Source of the DNA: Actinomycetes bacterium
GTDB lineage: Bacteria > Actinomycetota > Acidimicrobiia > Acidimicrobiales > Palsa-688
Assembly: GCA_021808425.1 (NCBI GenBank)
Contig: JAKBBS010000243.1
Span: forward strand, 1 to 5,101
DNA length: 5,101 nt
Direction: 5' to 3'
A program made the position numbers and the translations under genes. This document shows positions 1-5,101 of the stretch, in pieces; the first letter of the stretch is position 1; each line of letters begins with the position of its first letter. Under the pieces are notes generated by a model, which saw nothing but the letters and a program-made list of their open reading frames with translations, ran no database searches and was not told the DNA's origin.

Positions 1-848
1 ATGACAGTTACAAGGCAGGACCGGTACAGCCAGCGCAACTCGGAGAGCTCGAGGCCGGTGGCGACAATCACCGGCGGGCGCGAGTCGCCGTCAAGATCTG
101 CAATGTAGTTCGGGGCGAAGGTCCTGCCTTGCTTGGCGACCAGCACGAGCTGCGGATCGCCGGGGACCTGCGAAGCGAGACCGATGAACGCGCGGACGAT
201 ATTCTCCGTGTGCATGGACGACGAAGCGCACGCCGGAGAGACGACGAAATCGCCGGCGGCGTTGAAACCGTCGATGCGAGGGGCAGAGCCCTCCGACACG
301 GCGGAGCAAGGGTTGTCGACGGTTTCGTGTGCGACGAACACCTTCTCCGGGGTGGCATGACCCCAGCCGATAGCGTCGAGCGCTCCAGCGTGCGACGTCG
401 CGATCACCGCATCTGCTCGGCGGATCAAGCGGTGCCGGCTTTGACTGAGGCGGCCCTCTGGGGTGTCCGAGGAAGATTCGAGGGCTAGGCGGGTCAGGTC
501 GTCGTGCACGCTCACCGCCAAGGCGACCGTGGCAGGTCGCGCCCAGGCCGGCCAAAGCTGCTGCGCTCCGCGCCCGGAGAGCAGGCTCAAAACGTGAAAG
601 ACCAGGGGACCGTCGATCGCCTGGACTTCCTTAGCCGATAGTATCGGCAGTCCAGCTGGCAAAAGTCTGGTCAGCCAGGAGGCATCGCTCTGCGGATCGA
701 CGCTGAGCCCGGCCACCATGTCGCGCCTGTGCGCGGCCATCGCGCGCACAAAACTGAGGCTCGCGTCGAGGGCGGCATCCGGCAGGAAACCCTGCTGCTG
801 AACACCGTGCTGCTGAAGCCCCTGCAAGCCGAAAACTACACGGGGCAT
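1..848 (-). CDS. Glycosyltransferase, family 4-like (GT-B fold), C-terminus outside window
   Basis: The open frame starts at the ATG at 848-846 and runs off the left edge after 282 codons without a stop, so only about three quarters of a typical 370-400 residue enzyme is visible. The N-terminus (VVFGLQGLQ, residues 4-12) matches the start of GT4 enzymes that open with a short beta strand and an LQG motif. LWPAWAR followed by SVHDDL resembles their acceptor-side domain. RRADAVIATS (143-152) is the usual end of the N-terminal Rossmann domain. FVVSPA (201-206) opens the donor-binding domain, and GLELSELRWLYRSC (265-278) corresponds to the G-x-x-S/D-x-x-L-x-x-LY segment before the E-x7-E motif, which is off-window. 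No signal peptide or membrane segment is seen, so it is probably cytoplasmic or membrane-associated. It lies 28 bases after the small coiled-coil gene and is probably co-transcribed with it. The usual R-K-N after FVV is replaced by T-E-N (214-216). Donor and acceptor sugars are unknown. Confidence 0.85.
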   Translation of the reverse strand, partial: MPRVVFGLQGLQQHGVQQQGFLPDAALDASLSFVRAMAAHRRDMVAGLSVDPQSDASWLTRLLPAGLPILSAKEVQAIDGPLVFHVLSLLSGRGAQQLWPAWARPATVALAVSVHDDLTRLALESSSDTPEGRLSQSRHRLIRRADAVIATSHAGALDAIGWGHATPEKVFVAHETVDNPCSAVSEGSAPRIDGFNAAGDFVVSPACASSSMHTENIVRAFIGLASQVPGDPQLVLVAKQGRTFAPNYIADLDGDSRPPVIVATGLELSELRWLYRSCLVTV

Positions 849-876
849 CGCCGTCACCGACCCTGTAGCCCTGACC

Positions 877-1116
877 TTACTTATCCGATCCCGCGACGCG
901 GTCCTCGATGGCAGCGATCCGCTCCAAGACCTCGTCGAGCGAGCGGGTTAGCGTCATGAGAGCGTCACCCAAGACCTGGCCGGAGGTGTCAACTTCGACG
1001 CGGAGTCGCTCGATGTCGTCGTGCAAGGCGGCGGTCTCCTCCAGGATCCGCTCGACGCGCCATGGGGCGAGACGCGCGCGCTGGACCAGACGTTGCGCTC
1101 CTGCGAGGGCTGACAT
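877..1116 (-). CDS. Small coiled-coil protein of unknown function (79 aa)
   Basis: This 79-residue frame starts at the ATG at 1116-1114 and ends in TAA. I do not recognise a family. Residues about 20-74 form an almost uninterrupted amphipathic helix rich in L, V, I, E, D and R with heptad-like hydrophobic spacing (VERILEETAAL, then SLDEVLERIAAIEDRV), which predicts a coiled coil. The first 18 residues are basic (several R, no acid). There is no cysteine, signal peptide or membrane segment. It is the first gene of the minus-strand unit, 28 bases before the GT4 gene, and its frame fills the space between the two glycosyltransferase genes. That supports it being real and perhaps an oligomerisation or scaffold partner of the downstream enzyme, but this role is only inferred. 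A -10-like hexamer ends six bases before the ATG and no clear Shine-Dalgarno is seen, suggesting a leaderless message. A plus-strand frame overlaps the same bases but has low-complexity, Arg/Ser-rich content. Confidence 0.65.
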   Translation of the reverse strand: MSALAGAQRLVQRARLAPWRVERILEETAALHDDIERLRVEVDTSGQVLGDALMTLTRSLDEVLERIAAIEDRVAGSDK

Positions 1117-1122
1117 GCCACG

Positions 1123-1128
1123 ATGTTA
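1123..1128 (-). promoter_or_regulatory. Putative -10 element for a leaderless transcript of the coiled-coil gene
   Basis: Read on the minus strand, the hexamer is TAACAT, matching the actinobacterial TANNNT -10 pattern. Six bases separate it from the ATG at 1116, so transcription would begin at or next to the A of the start codon. No Shine-Dalgarno sequence is present between them, which fits. No convincing -35 was found, so the call rests on one short motif and its position. Confidence 0.35.
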
Positions 1129-1219
1129 GACTTTCGGCCATGAAGTGCCGGCAGCAGCGGAGTGCACCTCGTGCCGCTGACCGAGTCCTGGCGTTGACTT
1201 GGAGAGGCCAGTTTCGGCG

Positions 1220-2869
1220 ATGCAAGACCTGACCTCGGGGAGTTTGACTTTCGCTCGGCTCGCGAGGTCGGTGCGCAAACTCACACACGAGGACTTTGAT
1301 CGGCAGTTCGCTGCCGCGGTCGAAGTGCCGCTCGACAGCCTGCGCCTTACCCTCTTACCGGCGATCCGTGCCAGCTCGACTTGGGCGACTTTTACCTCCA
1401 TCCGAAGGCTTCGACGATTGAGCCCAGCCGACCCTCTAGAAGGTATCGAGCTGCGACTCGGCGAGGAGTCAGCGGCATTGCGCTGCGGCGCTGAACTCCT
1501 TGACACCGCACGGAGCCTCGACGAGGTGGCTTCCGAACTGCGCCGTGTGCTGTCGGGTCAGATGTTCACGACGTTATGGGTTGGGGCGGCGGCCGGCCGA
1601 CGACTCTTGCGGGGTTCGCTGCCATCCTCGAGCAGCGTCGAAGATGCCCTTGCGGCGGCGGGGCAAATATCGGCGGTCGCCGGCGTGACGCTGCGGAACG
1701 CACGTTCGAAGGCTCGCAGCGCGCCTTGGGTAGACGCCTCCGTGATCGCCACGTCGAGCGGGACTGCCCCGCAAGCCTCGGTAGTAATCGTCTCGTTCGA
1801 CGAGCCCGAGCTCGCCGCCTCGTGCGCCGCCGTCGTCGCAGCGGTAGAAGCCGGTGCGGCGTGGGAGCTTTTGATAGCCAACAACGGACCCCCCCAGCCG
1901 TGTCTCGACGCTGCCGCTGCCCTCGACGACCGGATCCGTGTAATCGAGATCAACACCAACCGAGGCTTCGGCGAAGCGTGCAACATCGCAGCCGAACATG
2001 CGAGGGCGAGCCATCTAGTGTTCCTCAACCCTGACGTGTTCGTCGCGGACAACTGGCTTCGGGAGCTCCTCGACGCCTACATAGCGGACGAGACAGTCGG
2101 GATCCTCGGGGCGACGCTCGTTTCCTCGGACGGTAGGGTCCAAGAAGCGGGGTCCACTATGGACGGCGCCGGATATGTCAGGAAAAATGGAGGCGGCTCC
2201 GACTTGCATGACCTTCGCTGCAGGCCCGTCGTGGCGACGGACCACGTGTCGGCCGCCTGCGCCGTCATCAACCGGTCGCTCTTCGAGGCGCTCGGCGGGT
2301 TCGACTACCGATACTTCCCGGCTTATTGCGAAGACCTCGACCTGTCCTTGAAGGCCCGCTCCGCCGGTCTCAAAGTCGCCTACAGCGAGACGCTGCGGGT
2401 GCTTCACTTCGGCAACAGCGCGGACACTTCCGACGCGAAGCTTGGTTCGATATCGGCGATGCTGGCACGCAACCGTTTCGAGTTCATCCGTAAATGGGGC
2501 CTGCCCGACAGCATCGAAGGCCAGGCGCGCTTCACGGGATTCGATGCGATTGCGGCCACGACCCGTGACGCGGTGATAGCAGGAACTGGAGCTGAGCCCG
2601 GCGAACGTTTCGACGTCTCGCCCAACCCTGCCGACCCTGCGCCCGCTACGGGTGACAGTTTCGAAGTGCGCTGCGGCGTCGATGTGTCCCCAAGCGAAGC
2701 TTTTGAGTCGGTTATACACGCAGTCGTTTCCTGCACGTCGCGCGGGGAGCGGGTGGCGATCGTGACCCCAGCGCCGTGGAGCAAGCTTCGAGTGTTGGCA
2801 GTCGCCGACACCCTCGGGCGACCACTCGAGCAAGTCGCCCACCTGATCGAAATGCGATGCAAGCTATGA
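1220..2869 (+). CDS. GT2 family glycosyltransferase with unassigned N- and C-terminal extensions
   Basis: The central domain (residues about 186-427) is a rhamnosyltransferase/WbbL-like GT2 enzyme that transfers a sugar from a nucleotide donor to a glycan or lipid-linked acceptor. The motifs appear in order: ASVVIVSFDEPE (186-197), LLIANNG (217-223), NRGFGEACN (247-255), FLNPDV (268-273, the metal/donor-binding position), GGFDYRYF and YCEDLDLSLKARSAG (369-383, with the catalytic-base ED at 371-372), LHFGN (395-399) and NRFEFIRKWG (418-427). No membrane segment is evident. About 185 residues before and 120 after this domain match nothing I recognise; a Pro/Ala/Asp-rich linker (about 447-478) leads to a final 70-residue block. 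At 549 residues it is much longer than a usual 280-330 residue GT2. I chose the ATG at 1220, which has GGAGAGG 12 bases upstream; a TTG at 1199 would add seven residues but has no ribosome site. It is probably co-transcribed with the next GT2, 38 bases downstream. Substrates are unknown. Confidence 0.88.
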   Translation: MQDLTSGSLTFARLARSVRKLTHEDFDRQFAAAVEVPLDSLRLTLLPAIRASSTWATFTSIRRLRRLSPADPLEGIELRLGEESAALRCGAELLDTARSLDEVASELRRVLSGQMFTTLWVGAAAGRRLLRGSLPSSSSVEDALAAAGQISAVAGVTLRNARSKARSAPWVDASVIATSSGTAPQASVVIVSFDEPELAASCAAVVAAVEAGAAWELLIANNGPPQPCLDAAAALDDRIRVIEINTNRGFGEACNIAAEHARASHLVFLNPDVFVADNWLRELLDAYIADETVGILGATLVSSDGRVQEAGSTMDGAGYVRKNGGGSDLHDLRCRPVVATDHVSAACAVINRSLFEALGGFDYRYFPAYCEDLDLSLKARSAGLKVAYSETLRVLHFGNSADTSDAKLGSISAMLARNRFEFIRKWGLPDSIEGQARFTGFDAIAATTRDAVIAGTGAEPGERFDVSPNPADPAPATGDSFEVRCGVDVSPSEAFESVIHAVVSCTSRGERVAIVTPAPWSKLRVLAVADTLGRPLEQVAHLIEMRCKL

Positions 2870-2896
2870 TGTCCGGCGGGGAAAGATAGGCGTGAG

Positions 2897-2901
2897 AGGA
2901 G
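2897..2901 (+). promoter_or_regulatory. Ribosome binding site fixing a GTG start
   Basis: AGGAG within GAGAGGAGAAG lies six bases before the GTG at 2908. It is a strong Shine-Dalgarno match at good spacing and supports GTG as the real start of the second GT2 gene. Confidence 0.75.
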
Positions 2902-2907
2902 AAGTCA

Positions 2908-3636
<729 letters not shown>

Positions 3637-3667
3637 GCAGAGGCGGCAACGGGACAAGTCGTTTGTT

Positions 3668-3697
3668 TTGACAACCGGCACGCAACGGATATATATA
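3668..3697 (+). promoter_or_regulatory. Sigma70-type promoter, apparently leaderless, for the 65-residue gene
   Basis: A perfect -35 hexamer TTGACA (3668-3673) is followed after 18 bases by TATATA (3692-3697); a second register, TATATA at 3690-3695, gives a 16-base spacer. The ATG at 3703 begins five bases after the -10 hexamer, so transcription would start at or within a few bases of the start codon. The AT-rich run stands out in this GC-rich window. No Shine-Dalgarno precedes the ATG, which fits a leaderless message. If the first ATG is not used, an in-frame ATG at 3724 would give a leader of about 20 bases. Confidence 0.6.
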
Positions 3698-3702
3698 CGT
3701 GT

Positions 3703-3900
3703 ATGGATCCCAGCGAACGTGCAATGGGAGTCGAACTCCAACTCGAGGAGTTAGTCGAGCAGCGCAAGCGGGCGCTTGTCCAAGGGCGTGCAGATGACGC
3801 ATTCGCCCTTTCACAAGAGATCGCGAAGCTGCAGGACGAGCTAGCCGATTTGAGCGAACTCCTTCCGAATTCCCCGACCCCGGCGGCTACCTGGATGTGA
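3703..3900 (+). CDS. Small helical-hairpin protein of unknown function (65 aa), UVR-motif-like
   Basis: This is a 65-residue acidic frame from the ATG at 3703 to TGA. Two helices are predicted by eye, about residues 10-26 and 30-54, joined by a turn at QGR (27-29), with a short Pro-rich tail (55-62). The pattern LEELVEQRKRAL..GRADDAFALSQEIAKLQ (14-44) aligns without gaps to the UVR motif seen in UvrB, UvrC and Clp proteins (conserved A, A, L, I and L positions), although the usual Arg of the LRD part is Ser here. That resemblance is from memory of the motif and may be only coiled-coil convergence. There are no cysteines or membrane segments. Support for being real comes from the dedicated promoter just upstream and from filling the space before the convergent decarboxylase gene, whose end is 11 bases away. 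An alternative start is the ATG at 3724. Function is unknown. Confidence 0.6.
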   Translation: MDPSERAMGVELQLEELVEQRKRALVQGRADDAFALSQEIAKLQDELADLSELLPNSPTPAATWM

Positions 3901-3910
3901 CAATCGCCGT

Positions 3911-3924
3911 GCTACCTAGGTAGC
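3911..3924. repeat. 14-base perfect palindrome at the convergent gene junction
   Basis: GCTACCTAGGTAGC equals its own reverse complement. It lies between the stop codon of the small plus-strand gene and the last codons of the decarboxylase (it covers the end of its Leu codon, Pro, Arg and the TAG stop). In RNA it could fold as a 5-base stem with a CTAG loop. No U-tract follows on either strand, so it is not a standard intrinsic terminator. A protein-binding site or chance are alternatives. Confidence 0.5.
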
Positions 3925-4847
3925 TGCTTGTCGAACCAATCGATCGTGGCTTTGAGTCCCTCGGCCAAAGGCGTGGTCGGCTTCCAGCCGAGCGTGCTCG
4001 TAGCGAGCGTGAGATCCGGTCGTCGTTGGGTAGGATCGTCCGTCGGGCGAGGCGCGAACACTATCGGCGACGCCGAGCCGGTGAGCTCGATGATCAATCG
4101 CGCGACCGCCAGTACGGTGTACTCGGTGTCGTTGCCTATGTTGACCGGCCCGACCACGTCCGAGTCGATCAAAGCAAGTAGGCCGGCCACCTCGTCGTCG
4201 ACGTAGCAGAAGCTTCGGGTCTGGGCGCCGTCACCGTAGACCGTGAGCGGCTCGCCGGCTAGTGCCTGGGTCACGAGGTTCGAGATCACCCGACCGTCGT
4301 CGGGGCGCATCCTCGGACCGTAGGTATTGAAAATTCGGGCGATGCGAACCGCCATCGCGTATTTGCGGTGGTAGGCCATTATTAGCGCCTCGCCGAAGCG
4401 CTTCGCCTCGTCGTACACCGAACGGGGCCCGACCGGATTCACGTTCCCCCAGTAAGACTCGGGCTGGGGATGCACGAGCGGCTCCCCGTAGACCTCGCTG
4501 GTAGACGCCTGCAGGAACGTCGCATTCCAGCGCCGCGACGCATCCAAAAGGTTTCTCACTCCGGTCGAGCCGACGGACAGGATCTCGAGGGCGAGCGGGC
4601 CGAAGTCGACCGGCGACGCTGGGCACGCCAGGTTGACCACCGCGTCGAACGGTCCGTCGACGTCGATAGGAGAAGTGATGTCGGCTTCGACGAAACTGAA
4701 GCGGTCGTGGCCTGACAGCTCGTCGACGTTTGATCGCGAGCCTGTAACTAGGTTGTCCAGGCAGACGACCTCGTCACCTCGATCGACGAGATGCTCGCAC
4801 ATTGCCGATCCGATAAGCCCGGCACCGCCGGCCACCAAGAAGCGCAT
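3912..4847 (-). CDS. uxs: UDP-glucuronate decarboxylase (UDP-xylose synthase), extended SDR family
   Basis: This cytoplasmic NAD-dependent enzyme converts UDP-glucuronate to UDP-xylose and CO2 through a 4-keto intermediate. The 311 residues match the usual bacterial length (about 310-320). The N-terminal Rossmann motif is GGAGLIG (7-13), with D31-N32 at the end of the second strand binding the NAD ribose. NLACPASP (72-79), TSEVYG (116-121, with T116 and E118 catalytic in this family) and Y145-x3-K149 form the active site. RIFNTYGPRM (171-180) and YGDGAQTRSFCYVDD (204-218) are typical of UDP-glucuronate decarboxylases. The start is the ATG at 4847-4845 with GGGAAGG five bases upstream; a longer reading to 4988 adds residues with no Rossmann similarity that overlap the upstream gene. 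The start codon shares one base with the stop of UDP-glucose dehydrogenase (TGATG), so the two are translationally coupled and form a two-step pathway. A dTDP-glucose dehydratase-like or other SDR epimerase is the less likely alternative. Confidence 0.93.
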   Translation of the reverse strand: MRFLVAGGAGLIGSAMCEHLVDRGDEVVCLDNLVTGSRSNVDELSGHDRFSFVEADITSPIDVDGPFDAVVNLACPASPVDFGPLALEILSVGSTGVRNLLDASRRWNATFLQASTSEVYGEPLVHPQPESYWGNVNPVGPRSVYDEAKRFGEALIMAYHRKYAMAVRIARIFNTYGPRMRPDDGRVISNLVTQALAGEPLTVYGDGAQTRSFCYVDDEVAGLLALIDSDVVGPVNIGNDTEYTVLAVARLIIELTGSASPIVFAPRPTDDPTQRRPDLTLATSTLGWKPTTPLAEGLKATIDWFDKQLPR

Positions 4848-5101
4848 CAAGACCTTCCCATCCCCACGTATGCGAGGCCGGCGGCCTTCGCCCGGGCCGG
4901 GTCGATCATGTTGCGGGCATCTACGAGACCCTTCCCCGACATGACCTCCGCAACGCTTCCGAGATCGGCGTCGGCGAACTCGGGCCACTCGGTCAGCACG
5001 ACGAGGACCGAAGCGTGCCGGGCAGCGCTCAACGCGTCTCCGAAGACTTCGACGTCGAGGCCGTCGAGACGCGGATCAGATCGCGCCGGCCGGCTCGGGT
5101 C
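4847..5101 (-). CDS. ugd: UDP-glucose 6-dehydrogenase, C-terminal part (5' end outside window)
   Basis: The frame enters from the right edge and ends in TGA at 4849-4847, giving 84 visible residues out of a usual 430-450. The block ASVLVVLTEWPEFADADL followed by VDARNMIDPARAKAAGLAYVGMGRS is characteristic of the C-terminal UDP-binding domain of the UDP-glucose/GDP-mannose dehydrogenase family, specifically UDP-glucose 6-dehydrogenases. The full enzyme oxidises UDP-glucose to UDP-glucuronate with two NAD+. The catalytic Cys and the NAD-binding domain lie upstream, beyond the window. The reading continues in frame to base 5101 without a stop (DPSRPARSD... at the edge), so an internal TTG at 5032 is not the true start. 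Its stop overlaps the ATG of the decarboxylase by one base, so it supplies that enzyme's substrate from the same message. Confidence 0.92.
   Translation of the reverse strand, partial: DPSRPARSDPRLDGLDVEVFGDALSAARHASVLVVLTEWPEFADADLGSVAEVMSGKGLVDARNMIDPARAKAAGLAYVGMGRS
4853..4859 (-). promoter_or_regulatory. Ribosome binding site deciding the decarboxylase start
   Basis: On the minus strand GGGAAGG lies five bases before the ATG at 4847, inside the last codons of UDP-glucose dehydrogenase. It fixes the start over the longer in-frame extension. Confidence 0.7.

Noticed and set aside
129..488. Plus-strand open frame of 119 codons at the left end
   Set aside because: It is the shadow of the minus-strand GT4 gene, which has family motifs along its whole length; the plus-strand product is Arg/Asp-rich without motifs.
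1199..1219. TTG at 1199 as start of the large GT2
   Set aside because: No ribosome site precedes it, whereas GGAGAGG lies before the ATG at 1220. It remains possible and would add only seven residues.
1194..1222. TTGACT at 1194-1199 as a -35 element for the large GT2
   Set aside because: No -10-like hexamer is found 16-18 bases downstream, and such a promoter would start transcription after the chosen start codon.
2015..2842. Long antisense open frame (about 275 codons) opposite the large GT2 gene
   Set aside because: It lies wholly opposite a gene with clear GT2 motifs, has Arg/Gly/Val-rich content without recognisable motifs, and long antisense frames are expected in GC-rich coding DNA.
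3637..3680. Intrinsic terminator after the DPM1-like GT2
   Set aside because: No stable GC stem followed by a T-tract is present; the T-rich stretch belongs to the -35 region of the next promoter.
4848..4988. Longer reading of the decarboxylase starting at 4988
   Set aside because: The extra 47 residues are Arg-rich, overlap the conserved end of UDP-glucose dehydrogenase, and precede the true Rossmann N-terminus MRFLVAGGAG, which has its own ribosome site.

Overview
This is a GC-rich window holding part of a cell-surface polysaccharide (glycan) biosynthesis locus. Seven protein-coding genes fill almost all of it: three glycosyltransferases, two nucleotide-sugar enzymes and two small helical proteins of unknown function. 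The high GC content, GTG start, weak or missing ribosome sites at some starts, and -10-like hexamers placed directly before two ATGs suggest an actinobacterium, possibly of the Acidimicrobiia type. That placement is an inference; no rRNA or other taxonomic marker is present.

Layout, left to right. (1) Minus-strand pair: a 79-residue coiled-coil protein (877-1116) followed by a GT-B, family-4-like glycosyltransferase (1-848) whose C-terminal part lies beyond the left edge. (2) A 103-base divergent intergenic region (1117-1219). (3) Plus-strand pair: a large GT2 glycosyltransferase with unassigned N- and C-terminal extensions (1220-2869) and a compact DPM1/polyprenyl-phosphate-sugar-synthase-like GT2 (2908-3636), 38 bases apart. 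(4) A 65-residue helical-hairpin protein (3703-3900) with its own sigma70-type promoter and apparently no leader. (5) Convergent to it, on the minus strand, UDP-glucuronate decarboxylase (3912-4847), overlapping by one base the end of UDP-glucose 6-dehydrogenase (4847-5101, N-terminus beyond the right edge).

How they fit together: UDP-glucose dehydrogenase makes UDP-glucuronate, and the decarboxylase turns it into UDP-xylose. The glycosyltransferases would then assemble sugars on a lipid carrier or growing chain. The DPM1-like enzyme may load a sugar onto a polyprenyl phosphate, while the GT2 and GT4 enzymes extend the chain. The sugars actually used by each transferase cannot be read from the sequence. 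No mobile element, CRISPR array, tRNA, rRNA or origin was seen, and no gene-free stretch exceeds about 105 bases. The least explained parts are the extra domains on the large GT2, the two small helical proteins, and the leaderless-type promoters.
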